From positions 84,055 to 148,054 of the forward strand of contig NZ_SOEB01000010.1 in assembly GCF_004365965.1 (NCBI RefSeq): a stretch of 64,000 nt of DNA. The letters run 5' to 3'. The notes below the pieces were generated by a model. The model had not been told where the DNA came from. It ran no database searches and saw only the letters and a program-made list of their open reading frames with translations. Every line of letters begins with the position of its first letter. Position 1 is the first letter of the stretch. Positions 35,577 through 44,995 of the stretch are shown one piece after another. The stretch comes from Rhodovulum visakhapatnamense (lineage in GTDB: Bacteria > Pseudomonadota > Alphaproteobacteria > Rhodobacterales > Rhodobacteraceae). A program made the translations under genes and the position numbers.

Positions 35577-36340
35577 CAGGTCAGCTCTTCGGACGGCGGC
35601 TTGGGCCGGGTCCGGTATTTCGCGCCCTTCAACGCCAGCCGCAGCGCATGCCAGTAGATCAGCACGATCACCCGGCGCGACCCGAAGGGCCGCCGCAGGG
35701 CGCTTTTGAGGATGGCCCAGGTGCTCAGCGGCCGACGCGGCCCGGTCAGGGTGGCGTAAAGTCCTTCCTCGCCCCCGGCGGAAAAGTCGATCCAGATCCC
35801 GACCTTGTCAGGCCGGATGTCGAAGCGGAACCGATAGCCGCCCGAAATCGGCTGGAACGGCGAGACATGGAAGATCTTGGTCGCGGTCAGGATGTCGGTG
35901 GGTTCGATCGGGCGCTGGTCGGGATGGCAGCACAGATAGCAATGCCGGTCGCCGAAGGTGTTGTTGACCTCGGCGATCACCGCGCGCAGCTGGTCTTCCT
36001 TGTCATGGCACAGCCAGAAGCTGACCGGGTTGAATTCGTGCCCCAGCACGCGCGGCAGGGTCATCAGCTCGATCTTGCCGCGGATCGCGAAAAGGTCGCG
36101 TGCCTTCAGCACCTCGCGCACCCAGGCGGCGCCCCGGCCCTGGCCCTTGGGTCCGCCGTGATCGCTGTCGAGCACCGCCATCGACTTGCCCGGCTCGCGC
36201 CCGAACCAGCGCGGCGCCGTCAGCTCCGGCGCCTCGGCGTCGAAGAGGACGTAATCGACCGTATGCGACAGCTTGTGCCCGACCTGGCCGCGCCGCTCGT
36301 GAAAGGTCTTGCCCCGGATATGCTCTACAACCGCTGTCAT
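35576..36340 (-). CDS. DUF1365 family protein of the RpoE-linked cluster
   Basis: 254 residues. The DUF1365 pattern is visible (RVLGHEFNPVSFWLCHD, EVNNTFGDRHCYL, KIFHVSPFQPISGGYRFRF). The family is found beside FAD amine oxidases and cyclopropane-synthase-like methyltransferases. The R. sphaeroides counterpart (RSP_1090-type) is reported to be needed for the singlet-oxygen response; I recall this from the literature rather than from the sequence. It overlaps both neighbours. Confidence 0.9.
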   Translation of the reverse strand: MTAVVEHIRGKTFHERRGQVGHKLSHTVDYVLFDAEAPELTAPRWFGREPGKSMAVLDSDHGGPKGQGRGAAWVREVLKARDLFAIRGKIELMTLPRVLGHEFNPVSFWLCHDKEDQLRAVIAEVNNTFGDRHCYLCCHPDQRPIEPTDILTATKIFHVSPFQPISGGYRFRFDIRPDKVGIWIDFSAGGEEGLYATLTGPRRPLSTWAILKSALRRPFGSRRVIVLIYWHALRLALKGAKYRTRPKPPSEELT

Positions 36341-37632
36341 GCCGCCACCGCCTCGGGCCGCCCGCGCAGAATGGCCTCTGCCACCTCGATGCCGCTTGCC
36401 AGCCCGTCCTCGTGAAACCCGTTGCGCATCCAGGCGCCGCAGAACCAGGTGCGGTTGGTGCCGTTCATCCGCCGCACCGTCTGCTGCGCCTCGAGCGCCC
36501 CCCGGTCATAGACCGGATGCCGGAAGGTGACCGTGTCATAAATCAAGTCGTCCCGGATCGGCCGCCGACTGTTCAGCGTGACGAAAAGCGGATCGTCCTC
36601 GGGGATCGGCTGCAGCGAGTTCATCCAGTAGGTCAGGTCGATCCGCTCGGCCCGGGCGCCGGAGTCCTCGGCGTAGTTCCAGCTCGACCAGACCGCGCGG
36701 CGTTTGGGCATCACGGAAAGGTCGGCATGCAGCACCGCCTCGTTCGGCTGATAGCGCACGGCCCCCAGCGCCGCGCGTTCCTCGGGCGCAGCATCGGCCA
36801 GCATCGCCAGGCTGTCATCGGAATGGGTCGCAAAGACCACCTCGTCGAACCGCTCCCACGCGCCGCCCTGGGCGCGGATCTCGGCGCCCTCGGCATCGCG
36901 GCGCACCGCCGCGACCGGCGCGGCCTTGCGGATCTCGACGCCCTGGGCGGCCAGCGCGGCCTCGAGCCTGCGCACATATTCGACCGACCCGCCCGCGACC
37001 GTGTACCACTGATGCTGGCCCGAGGTGCTCAGAAGCGCGTGATTGTCGAAGAAGTTGACCAGGGCCTGGGCCGGGAAATCGAGGATGCCCTGGCTTGGCG
37101 TCGACCAGATCGCACCCGAAAGGGGCAGCAGATAGCGGTCGCGGAACCAGTCGCCGGTCCCGAGCGCAGCCAGGAAATCGCCCAGGGAAACCGACGGATC
37201 GCGGGCCTCGTCCCGTGCGCGGGCATTGAAGCGGGTGACATCGCGCAGCATGCCCCAGAAGCGCGGGTTCAGCGCGTTCGCGGGCTGGGCGAAGACCGCG
37301 CGGAGGTTTCTCAGCCCGTATTCGAAGGCCCCGCCATCGAAAGAGGCGCCGAAGCTCATGTCGGATTTCGCCACCGGCACGCCGAGCTTTTCGAACAGCC
37401 GCACCATATGCGGGTAGTTCACCCGGTTGAACACGATAAAGCCGGTATCCACCGCCCGGTCGCCCTGTCGGCCCGCCAGCACCGTGCGGGCATGCCCGCC
37501 CAGTCGCCCCTCGGCCTCGAACAGCGTCACCCGGGCGCTTTCGGCCAGCAGATGCGCCGCGCCAAGCCCCGAGATGCCGCCCCCGATCACGGCGATGCGC
37601 CGGCGATGCCCTGCGGCGGTGTCGATTGCCAT
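36337..37632 (-). CDS. FAD-dependent amine-oxidase-like flavoprotein (RSP_1091/UfaD-like)
   Basis: 431 residues. The dinucleotide-binding motif IAVIGGGISGLGAAHLLAE is at residues 12-30, followed by the second glycine motif EAEGRLGGHARTV and the C-terminal FAD segment CGAWMRNGFHEDGLASG. It starts the five-gene coupled operon; the start at 37632 has AGGAG 10 bases upstream. Homologues divergent from rpoE-chrR act on membrane fatty acids (desaturation of a methylated acyl chain in furan fatty acid synthesis). This assignment is by synteny and family, moderately sure. Confidence 0.85.
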   Translation of the reverse strand: MAIDTAAGHRRRIAVIGGGISGLGAAHLLAESARVTLFEAEGRLGGHARTVLAGRQGDRAVDTGFIVFNRVNYPHMVRLFEKLGVPVAKSDMSFGASFDGGAFEYGLRNLRAVFAQPANALNPRFWGMLRDVTRFNARARDEARDPSVSLGDFLAALGTGDWFRDRYLLPLSGAIWSTPSQGILDFPAQALVNFFDNHALLSTSGQHQWYTVAGGSVEYVRRLEAALAAQGVEIRKAAPVAAVRRDAEGAEIRAQGGAWERFDEVVFATHSDDSLAMLADAAPEERAALGAVRYQPNEAVLHADLSVMPKRRAVWSSWNYAEDSGARAERIDLTYWMNSLQPIPEDDPLFVTLNSRRPIRDDLIYDTVTFRHPVYDRGALEAQQTVRRMNGTNRTWFCGAWMRNGFHEDGLASGIEVAEAILRGRPEAVAA

Positions 37633-37764
37633 TGCGTTATGCTCCTGTCTGCCCCGTGCTCGGATATGGGCCTTCGGGGGCGTCTGTCCAGAACCTGGGC
37701 GCCTTTGTCCCGCACCGTTCCGTCCCGTTCCGGCGGCAGGCTGGCGTTTTTTTCGGCATCGCGG

Positions 37765-37791
37765 TGATCCGGATCGGCGTCTGCTGCGTAA
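37765..37791 (+). promoter_or_regulatory. RpoE (ECF11) autoregulatory promoter
   Basis: TGATCC (37765-37770) and GCGTAA (37786-37791), 15 bases apart, reproduce the R. sphaeroides rpoE P1 promoter as I remember it, including much of the spacer (GGCG..CTGCT). Transcription would start near 37798. It drives rpoE-chrR. Confidence 0.88.
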
Positions 37792-37903
37792 CACGACCAT
37801 GATGCACGGCTTGCAGGCCAGCCAGTTTGGGGATGAAGCCAGGAGGGCGCCGCCCTATCTTGGGAGAAATGAACCATTTCTGCGCAGGACCGAGGCTGAC
37901 GTC

Positions 37904-38452
37904 GTGAGTGAAAGACAGACGGCCGACACCAGATGGGTGACGTGCGTGACGCGCATCCGGGACGAGCGGGACCAGACCGCTTTTGCCCGGCTGTTCGCGC
38001 ATTTCGCCCCCCGGGTGAAGGCGTTTTTGATGAAATCCGGGGCCGATGCGGCCCTGGCGGAAGAATGTGCGCAGGAGGTGATGGCGACGGTCTGGCGCAA
38101 GGCGCATCTGTTCGACCCGGAACGGGCCAGCGTGGCGACATGGATCTTCACCATCGCCCGCAACCGGCGGATCGACGCGCTGCGCAAGCAGCGGCATCCC
38201 GAACCCGAGGATCTGCCCTGGGGCCCGGAACACGAGCCCGACCAGACCGAGACGCTGGCGCTGCAACAGGAAAGCGAACAGCTCGGGCGCGCGCTTCAGG
38301 CGTTGCCCGAGGCCCAGAGGGTGCTGATCGAACGGGCCTATTTCGGCGAACTCTCGCATCGCGAGATCGCAGCCGAGACCGGCCTGCCGCTTGGCACGAT
38401 CAAATCGAGGATACGGCTGGCGCTGGATCGCCTGCGCCAGGAGATGACATGA
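37904..38452 (+). CDS. rpoE: ECF sigma factor RpoE, singlet-oxygen response
   Basis: 182 residues from GTG 37904. Region 2 is visible (FAPRVKAFLMKSGADAALAE, RASVATWIFTIARNRRIDALR) and region 4 (LPEAQRVLIERAYFGELSHREIAAETGLPLGTIKSR, positions 140-175 approximately). It is of the ECF11 type, held inactive by ChrR and released upon singlet oxygen. A longer in-frame start exists at ATG 37799, at the predicted transcription start. chrR follows after 16 bases. Confidence 0.95.
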   Translation: MSERQTADTRWVTCVTRIRDERDQTAFARLFAHFAPRVKAFLMKSGADAALAEECAQEVMATVWRKAHLFDPERASVATWIFTIARNRRIDALRKQRHPEPEDLPWGPEHEPDQTETLALQQESEQLGRALQALPEAQRVLIERAYFGELSHREIAAETGLPLGTIKSRIRLALDRLRQEMT

Positions 38453-38468
38453 GGATGCGACCGGACCC

Positions 38469-39128
38469 ATGACGACGCCCATCACCCACCACCTGACCGA
38501 CGATATCCTGATGGCCCATGCTTCGGGCAGCCTGCCCGAGGCCTTCGGGCTGGTCGTCGCGACCCATGTATCGCTGTGCGACGAGTGCCGGGCCCGGCTG
38601 GCCGGATACGAGGCGGTGGGCGGCGCGGTGCTCGAGGATTCGGACCCGTCCGTTGCCATGGCCGAGGACAGCCTTGCCGCGACGCTCCGGCTGATCGCGG
38701 CCATGCCCGAGGACGACCGCATCGACGCGCCCGCGCCCGCCGAGGGTGGCGTCTTTCCGATGCCGCTGCGCGACTATGTGGGCGGCGATGCGGATGCGGT
38801 TCAATGGCGCGCGCTGGGCGGCGGGGTGCGGCAGGCGGTGCTGCCCACCGCCCGGGACGCGACCGTGCGGCTGCTGTATATCCCCGCGGGCATGGCGATG
38901 CCCGATCACGGCCATGGCGGGATGGAACTGACACTGGTGCTGCAGGGCGCCTTCGAGGATGCGGGCGGCCGCTACGGGCGCGGCGATGTCGAGGTTGCGG
39001 GCGAAGACCTTGACCACACCCCGGTTGCCGCCCCCGGCCCCGACTGCATCTGTCTGGCCGCGACCGACGCGCCGCTGAAATTCCACGGCCTGCTGCCGCG
39101 TCTGGCGCAGCCCTTCATCGGGATCTGA
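38469..39128 (+). CDS. chrR: zinc-binding anti-sigma factor ChrR
   Basis: 219 residues. The N-terminal anti-sigma domain binds RpoE; its zinc ligands are present as His8, His33, Cys37 and Cys40 (ATHVSLCDEC). The C-terminal cupin-like domain retains the second metal set: His147, His149, Glu153 and His183, in PDHGHGGMELTLVLQG and HTP. All residues that are functional in R. sphaeroides ChrR are conserved, so the module should work as a singlet-oxygen switch. Confidence 0.96.
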   Translation: MTTPITHHLTDDILMAHASGSLPEAFGLVVATHVSLCDECRARLAGYEAVGGAVLEDSDPSVAMAEDSLAATLRLIAAMPEDDRIDAPAPAEGGVFPMPLRDYVGGDADAVQWRALGGGVRQAVLPTARDATVRLLYIPAGMAMPDHGHGGMELTLVLQGAFEDAGGRYGRGDVEVAGEDLDHTPVAAPGPDCICLAATDAPLKFHGLLPRLAQPFIGI

Positions 39129-39137
39129 TCGGCCGCC

Positions 39138-40310
39138 CTATTCGGCGGGCCGGGGCAGGGGCGGCATCATCTCGTCCTGCTCGGCCCCCAATTCCTCGAA
39201 ATCGAGGTTGTCGAGCCGGGCCGCGCGCTTGCCCGCGCGCTCGGCCGCGACGCCGATGCCTTCCAGATCGGCGCGGGCCTGACCGAAATGGGTGGTCAGC
39301 CGGTCGACCCGTTCCCCCACCAGTTCGACATCGCGATGCAACTGGCGCAGCGTGCGCCGGATGGCGCCGGCCTGATCGCGCATCCGCGCATCCTTGAGGA
39401 TCGCCCGCATCGTGTTCAGCGTCGCCATGCAGGTGGTGGGCGACACGATCCAGACCCGTGCCTCGAAGCTTTCGCGCACCAGATCGGGGAAATTGGCGTG
39501 CAGTTCCGCATAGACCGCCTCGGAGGGCAGGAACATCAGCGCGCCGTCTGCGGTCTCCTCGGCAATGATGTATTTCTGCGAGATTGCCCGGATATGGGTC
39601 CGGACGGCGGTGCGGAAGGCGCGCGCGGCCTCTTGCCGGTCCCACTGGGTTTCGGCCCGGCGCAGCGCCTCGTAGGCTTCCAGCGGAAATTTCGAATCGA
39701 CCACGATGGGCCCGGGCGGCTTCGGCAACCGGATCAGGCAATCGGCCCGCTTGCCGTTCGACAGCGTCGCCTGCAGCACATAGCTGTCCTTGGGCAGCGC
39801 CTTGCCGACGATATCTGCCAGCTGGATCTCGCCAAAGGCGCCCCGGGTCTGCTTGTTCGACAGGATGTCCTGCAAAGACAGCACGTTGCCCGACAGCTTT
39901 TCGATATTCTCCTGCGCCCGGTCGATGGTGGCCAGCCGTTCCTGCAACTCGCCCAGCGACAGCGCGGTGCGGCGCGAGGCGCCTTCGAGATTGCGGTTCA
40001 TCCGTTCGGTGACTTCGGCCAGACGGCTTTCCATCAGCCGCAGCATGTTGGCCTGCGCCGCCGCCTGCGCCTCGGACACATGGGTCAGCCCGCCCGCCAG
40101 CCGCTGCTGCCCCTCGCCCAGAGCATCGACCCGCCGCGCCAGCCGGTCCATCTGGTAGATCAGCGGCGCGGCCATTTCGGCCGAGCGCCCGGCCCGGCGC
40201 ACCGCCGCGATCAGAAGCCCCAGCACCAACAGGATCAGCGCCGCAGCCCCGCCCGCCGCCAGCACGACAGGATCGTCATAGGCATAGGCCTGGCCCAAGA
40301 CCTCGATCAT
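39138..40310 (-). CDS. rmuC: DNA recombination protein RmuC
   Basis: 390 residues from ATG 40310. An N-terminal membrane anchor ([22 protein letters not shown]) is followed by a long coiled coil (about 45-130) and a nuclease-like RmuC core ([46 protein letters not shown]). It limits inversions and rearrangements at repeats in E. coli. The start overlaps the mutL stop by 4 bases (ATGA), linking two repair genes. Confidence 0.94.
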   Translation of the reverse strand: MIEVLGQAYAYDDPVVLAAGGAAALILLVLGLLIAAVRRAGRSAEMAAPLIYQMDRLARRVDALGEGQQRLAGGLTHVSEAQAAAQANMLRLMESRLAEVTERMNRNLEGASRRTALSLGELQERLATIDRAQENIEKLSGNVLSLQDILSNKQTRGAFGEIQLADIVGKALPKDSYVLQATLSNGKRADCLIRLPKPPGPIVVDSKFPLEAYEALRRAETQWDRQEAARAFRTAVRTHIRAISQKYIIAEETADGALMFLPSEAVYAELHANFPDLVRESFEARVWIVSPTTCMATLNTMRAILKDARMRDQAGAIRRTLRQLHRDVELVGERVDRLTTHFGQARADLEGIGVAAERAGKRAARLDNLDFEELGAEQDEMMPPLPRPAE

Positions 40311-42154
40311 GTGCGCCCGAACAGCCGTTCGATGTCGGACAGTTTCAGTTCGACATAGGTCGGGCGGCCGTGGTTGCACTGGCCCGACAGCGGCGTCGCC
40401 TCCATCTCGCGCAGAAGCGCGTTCATCTCGTCGGCGCGCATCCGCCGCCCCGAGCGGATCGAGCCATGGCAGGCCACCCGGCTGAGGATCGCGTCAAGCC
40501 GCGCCTGCAGGGTCTGGCTGTCGCCCTGATCGGCCAGTTCGTCGAGGATGTCGCGGATCAGCGCCCCGGCATCGACCTCGCCCAGCAAAGCGGGCGTCTC
40601 GCGCACCGCGATGGCGCCCGGGCCGAAGGGCTCGACGGTCAGGCCCATGCGGGTCAGGTCGGCCTCATGCTCCATCAGCCGGGCGATGTCGCCCTCTGAC
40701 AGCTCGACGATTTCGGGGATCAGCAGCGCCTGCGCCGCGATGCCCCGCTCGGCCATCTGGCGTTTCAGCTTCTCGTAAACCAGCCGCTCATGGGCGGCAT
40801 GCTGGTCGACGATGACCATGCCGCGTTCGGTCTGGGCGATGATGTAATTCTCGTGCAATTGCGCCCGGGCGGCGCCCAGCGGCAGCGCCTCGGCCTCGGG
40901 GGCAGGGGCTGCGGTCTCGAACCGGGCGGACGGTTCGGCAAAGCCTTCGGCCAGCGGCGCCTCCGGCGCGGCGGGGGCCTGCGCGGCATAGGACAGGCTC
41001 AGCGCGCGAGGCGAGGGGCGGTCCATCTGGTAGACCCGCGGCGGGCCGGAAGGCTCTGGCCGCATCGCCCCCAGCGTCGCGCCCGCCACCGTGCTCGAGG
41101 CGCGGTGCCCGGCCCCGGCCAGCGCATGGCGCAGCGCCGAGACGATCAGCCCGCGCACGATGCCCGGCTCGCGGAAGCGGACCTCGGCCTTGGCGGGGTG
41201 GACGTTGACATCGACCAGATGCGGGTCGCAATCGATGAACAGCGCAGCCGCCGGATGCCGGTCGCGGCTGAGCACGTCCATATAGGCGGCCCTCAGCGCC
41301 CCGATCAGTTGCTTGTCGCGGACCGGGCGCCCGTTGACGAAGAAGAACTGCGCCACCGCCGCGCCGCGCGAATAGGTCGGCAGGGCGGCGAAGCCGGTTA
41401 GGGCAAACCCCTCGCGCTCGGCCTCGATCTTCAGCGCGTTCTCGGCGAAGTCGCGGCCCATCACCGCGACGACCCGGCCATAAAGCGCGTCGAACAGATC
41501 GCCGGTCTGCGCATCGGCGCGGAAGATCACGCGGCCCTCGCCGCCATCCGACATGTCGCGCAGGGTGAAGCCGATGAAGGGCTCGGCCAGCGCCAGCCGT
41601 TTCACCACATCGCCGATGGCCTGCGCCTCGGCCCGGTCGCTGCGCAGGAACTTGAGCCGCGCGGGCGTCGCGAAGAACAGATCGCGCAGCTCGACCACGG
41701 TGCCCCGGTTCAGCGCGGCGGGCGTCACCGGCCCGGCCGCGCCGCCGGTCACGGCGATCCGCGCGGCCTCGGCGCCGTCGCGGCGCGAGGTGATGGTCAG
41801 CCGCCCGACCGCGCCCAGCGAGGGCAGCGCCTCGCCGCGAAAGCCGAAACTGCGGATATCCAGAAGGTCCGAACCGTCGATCTTCGAGGTCGCATGGCGC
41901 GACAGCGCCAGCGGCAGATCCCCGGGCGCCATGCCCCAGCCGTCGTCGGTGACCCGGATCAGCCCCTTGCCGCCCTGGGCATAGGCGACCTCGACCCGCC
42001 GCGCGCCCGCATCTATGGCGTTCTCGACCAGCTCCTTCACCGCCGAGGCGGGACGTTCCACCACCTCGCCCGCAGCAATGCGGTTGATGGCGGCTTCGTC
42101 AAGCTGACGAATTATTGGGGGGGCCGGGCGAATGTTGGGGGCGGGGGAGGTCAT
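40307..42154 (-). CDS. mutL: DNA mismatch repair protein MutL
   Basis: 615 residues. The GHKL ATPase motifs are present: [24 protein letters not shown] and [13 protein letters not shown]. The C-terminal dimerisation domain carries [12 protein letters not shown], matching the DQHA(x)2E(x)4E endonuclease metal motif, so this MutL is probably a nicking type, as expected in MutH-less alphaproteobacteria. An Ala/Pro-rich linker separates the halves. Confidence 0.97.
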   Translation of the reverse strand: MTSPAPNIRPAPPIIRQLDEAAINRIAAGEVVERPASAVKELVENAIDAGARRVEVAYAQGGKGLIRVTDDGWGMAPGDLPLALSRHATSKIDGSDLLDIRSFGFRGEALPSLGAVGRLTITSRRDGAEAARIAVTGGAAGPVTPAALNRGTVVELRDLFFATPARLKFLRSDRAEAQAIGDVVKRLALAEPFIGFTLRDMSDGGEGRVIFRADAQTGDLFDALYGRVVAVMGRDFAENALKIEAEREGFALTGFAALPTYSRGAAVAQFFFVNGRPVRDKQLIGALRAAYMDVLSRDRHPAAALFIDCDPHLVDVNVHPAKAEVRFREPGIVRGLIVSALRHALAGAGHRASSTVAGATLGAMRPEPSGPPRVYQMDRPSPRALSLSYAAQAPAAPEAPLAEGFAEPSARFETAAPAPEAEALPLGAARAQLHENYIIAQTERGMVIVDQHAAHERLVYEKLKRQMAERGIAAQALLIPEIVELSEGDIARLMEHEADLTRMGLTVEPFGPGAIAVRETPALLGEVDAGALIRDILDELADQGDSQTLQARLDAILSRVACHGSIRSGRRMRADEMNALLREMEATPLSGQCNHGRPTYVELKLSDIERLFGRT

Positions 42155-42196
42155 GCCACAATTTCTAGCACGCCCCCCGCCGATTCGACCATGGGG

Positions 42197-43513
42197 TCAG
42201 TTGGTGGTCTCAAGCCCCTGAGGCTGACCCACCACAATGAACTGTAGATGCGCGGGATCGAGCCAGTCTGCCGCCACGCGCCGCACATCGTCGAGCGTCA
42301 CGGCGCGGATCCTGTCGTTGCGGGTCTTGACGTAATCGGGCGTCAGCCCCTCCATCTGCATGCCGACGAGAATGCGCGCGATCGGGCCGTTGCCGTCAAA
42401 GCGCAGCGGATAGGCGCCGGTCAGGTAGGTCTTGACCTTCGCAAGCTCGTCTTCGGTCGCGCCTTGCTCGGCCATCCGCGCCCATTCGTCCCGGATCACC
42501 TCGACCGCCTCGGCGATCTTGTCATTGCCCGAGGCGACCTGACCCATGATCAGCGCCGCATGATCCATCGGCATCAGGTAGGAATAGACGCCATAGGTCA
42601 GCCCGCGCTTGACCCGGACCTCTTCCATCAGCCGGGCGCCGAAGCCGCCGCCGCCGAGGATCTGGTTCATCACGAAGGCCGCGAAGAAATCGGGATCGTC
42701 GCGGTCGAGCCCGCGCTGGCCGAACACGGCCACCGATTGCGGCGTGTCGAAGGGCACCACGGTCACCCCGCCCGCAAGGTTCAGGGGCGCGGGCCCCGGC
42801 ATCGGCGCGCCGGTCTCGGGCAGATCGCCGAGAAGCGTATCGAGCATTTTGCCCAGATCTTCGGCCGAGATGTCGCCTGCGGCGGCCACATACAGCCGGT
42901 CGCGGGCGATCACCCGGTCGCGGGCCGCGATCAGGTCGTCGCGGGTCAGGGCATTCACGCTGGCCTCGGTGCCGCTGATCGGGGTGGCGTAAGGGTGATC
43001 GCCGAAGGCGATCCGGTCGAAGGTCTGTCCCGCGATGGCATTGGGATCGGTCGCGTCCGAGCGGATGCCCGAGATCACCTGCGCGCGCACCCGGTCGATG
43101 GCGTCCTGATCGAAGCGGGGCGCGACCAGCGCCTGGCGCAGAAGCCCGACCGCCCGGTCGCGGTTCTCGGTCAGCATCCGGGCCGAGACCGCCAGCGAAT
43201 CCGAACTCACATCGAAACGGTAGCTTGCCGCCAGCGCGTCGCGTTCGCGGGCGAAGGTGCGCGCATCCATCTCGCCCGCTCCTTCCTCGAGGAGCCCCGT
43301 CATCAGGTTGATGGCGCCGCGCTTGCCCGGCGCATCGAGGCTGGCCCCGCCCTGAAACCGGATCTCGACCGAGACGAAGGGCACCTCGTGGCTTTCGACC
43401 AGCCAGGCATGGATGCCGCCGGGCGAGGTGACCTCCTGGATCTCGACCTCGGCCCGCAGCGGCAGCGCGGCGAGCAGGACGAAGGCGAAGCTGCTGAAGA
43501 CGGCGCGGATCAT
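42197..43513 (-). CDS. M16 family peptidase-like subunit lacking the zinc motif
   Basis: 438 residues with a signal peptide (MIRAVFSSFAFVLLAALPLRA). It has the M16 fold, but the segment equivalent to HxxEH reads INLMTGLLEEG, so zinc cannot bind there. It is the non-catalytic partner of the upstream M16 peptidase. The start overlaps its partner's stop by 4 bases. The pair probably forms a periplasmic heterodimer that degrades peptides. Confidence 0.92.
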   Translation of the reverse strand: MIRAVFSSFAFVLLAALPLRAEVEIQEVTSPGGIHAWLVESHEVPFVSVEIRFQGGASLDAPGKRGAINLMTGLLEEGAGEMDARTFARERDALAASYRFDVSSDSLAVSARMLTENRDRAVGLLRQALVAPRFDQDAIDRVRAQVISGIRSDATDPNAIAGQTFDRIAFGDHPYATPISGTEASVNALTRDDLIAARDRVIARDRLYVAAAGDISAEDLGKMLDTLLGDLPETGAPMPGPAPLNLAGGVTVVPFDTPQSVAVFGQRGLDRDDPDFFAAFVMNQILGGGGFGARLMEEVRVKRGLTYGVYSYLMPMDHAALIMGQVASGNDKIAEAVEVIRDEWARMAEQGATEDELAKVKTYLTGAYPLRFDGNGPIARILVGMQMEGLTPDYVKTRNDRIRAVTLDDVRRVAADWLDPAHLQFIVVGQPQGLETTN

Positions 43514-44892
43514 TGGGTCACCTCCTGCGAGCCCGTGGGAATCGTGGCAGGCGCGTCGGAGGGCGCGACGCCGGGCGGGGTTTCGAGCCAGCCGGTGACC
43601 GAGGTCCGCGGGTCCAGAACGGCGCGCGCCGCCTCCATCACGTCCTCGGGCGTGACCTCCTGCAGGATCTCGGGCCAGGATTGCACATCCTCGACGCTCA
43701 TGCCCACCGCCAGCGCCGCGCCATAGCGCCGGGCCAGCCCCTGGATATTGTCGCGGGCATAGATTTCCGAGGCGCGCAACTGGGTCTTGATGCTTTCGAA
43801 CAGCGCCGGATCGACGCCCTGATCGAGAAACTCGGCCAAAGCCTTGTCGAGCGCAGCCTCGGCCTCGCCCAGCGAGACGCCCTCGGCGGGCACCACGACA
43901 AACCCGAACGTGGTCTTGTCGAGCGACAGCCCGTCATAGAAGGCCGAACTGTAGATCGCGGTCCGGCTGTCGAATTGCAGCTTGTCGCTGAGCACCGAAT
44001 TGGTGCCCGAACCGCCGAGGATCTCGGCCAGATAGGTGAGTGCTGCGGCCGGTTTCTGATCGCCCGGGTCGCGTTCGGGCGCCAGATAGGTGCGGATCAC
44101 ATAGGGCTGGGCGACGCGCGGGTCGTCATAGGTCAGATGGCGGGCGGCCAGTTGCGGCGGCTCCTGCGGGCGCAGGCGCGGCGGCAGGGTTTCCGACGGG
44201 GCCAGCGGGCCGTAATGGGCCTCGGCCAGCGTTTTCACCGCTTCGGGCTCGACATCGCCCGCAACCACCAGCACCGCGTCATTGGGCGCGTAAAAGGTGC
44301 GGTAATAGGCCAGCGCGTCGGCCCGGCTCAGCCCCTCCATCTCGTGGCGCCAGCCGATGATCGGGATGCCGTAGGGGTGGTTCAGGTACTGCGCCGCGTT
44401 GCGCTGTTCGGAAAACAGCGCGCCGGGGTCGTTCTCGGTGCGCTGGTTGCGCTCTTCGAGGATCACGTTGCGCTCGGTCGCGACATCCTCTTCCGAGAGC
44501 TTGAGACCGGTCATCCGGTCGGCTTCGATCTGCATCATCAGATCCAGCCGGTCGGCGGCGACACGCTGGAAATAGGCGGTGTAATCCCAGGAGGTGAAGG
44601 CGTTGTCGGACCCGCCGTTTTCCTCGACGATCCTCGAGAACTCGCCCGGGCCGACCGCGTCGGTGCCCTTGAACATCAGGTGCTCCAGGAAATGCGCGAT
44701 CCCGGACTTGCCGGGCGGTTCGTCGGCGGCACCGACCTTGTACCAGACCATCTGCACCACGACCGGCGCGCGGTGATCCTCGATCACCACCACCTCCATG
44801 CCGTTCTGCAGCGTGAAATCGGTCACCTTCTCGGCGCGGGCAATCCCGGCCGTCGCGATCAGGGCCAGGACGGCCAGCCGGATCGGCATCAT
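43510..44892 (-). CDS. M16 family zinc metallopeptidase, catalytic subunit
   Basis: 460 residues with a signal peptide (MMPIRLAVLALIATAGIARA). The inverted zinc motif is intact in GIAHFLEHLMFKGT (HxxEH). A downstream metal-ligand Glu is expected in the TERNVILEERNQR region. It pairs with the following non-catalytic M16 gene, a common arrangement in proteobacteria (PqqL/YmxG-like). The location is periplasm or membrane surface. Confidence 0.94.
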   Translation of the reverse strand: MMPIRLAVLALIATAGIARAEKVTDFTLQNGMEVVVIEDHRAPVVVQMVWYKVGAADEPPGKSGIAHFLEHLMFKGTDAVGPGEFSRIVEENGGSDNAFTSWDYTAYFQRVAADRLDLMMQIEADRMTGLKLSEEDVATERNVILEERNQRTENDPGALFSEQRNAAQYLNHPYGIPIIGWRHEMEGLSRADALAYYRTFYAPNDAVLVVAGDVEPEAVKTLAEAHYGPLAPSETLPPRLRPQEPPQLAARHLTYDDPRVAQPYVIRTYLAPERDPGDQKPAAALTYLAEILGGSGTNSVLSDKLQFDSRTAIYSSAFYDGLSLDKTTFGFVVVPAEGVSLGEAEAALDKALAEFLDQGVDPALFESIKTQLRASEIYARDNIQGLARRYGAALAVGMSVEDVQSWPEILQEVTPEDVMEAARAVLDPRTSVTGWLETPPGVAPSDAPATIPTGSQEVTQ

Positions 44893-44974
44893 CGCTTGTC
44901 TCTCCTCGGGTCAGGCGGCATGAGGCAAGCTACCGCGGCGCCCGGGGTTTGCAACCGGCGCCACGCAGATGTGA

Positions 44975-44991
44975 GCGGCCGCTATGGCCGC
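44975..44991 (-). other. small stem-loop after the DUF3035 gene
   Basis: GCGGCC (44975-44980) and GGCCGC (44986-44991) pair around GCTAT just downstream of the DUF3035 stop on the minus strand. There is no T tract, so any termination before the M16 genes would be weak. Confidence 0.4.
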
Positions 44992-44995
44992 CCTG

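Noticed and set aside
42197..43513. Broken M16 peptidase gene because HxxEH is missing
   Set aside because: The gene is full length, has a signal peptide and is coupled to a catalytic M16 gene. The non-catalytic partner form is a known arrangement.
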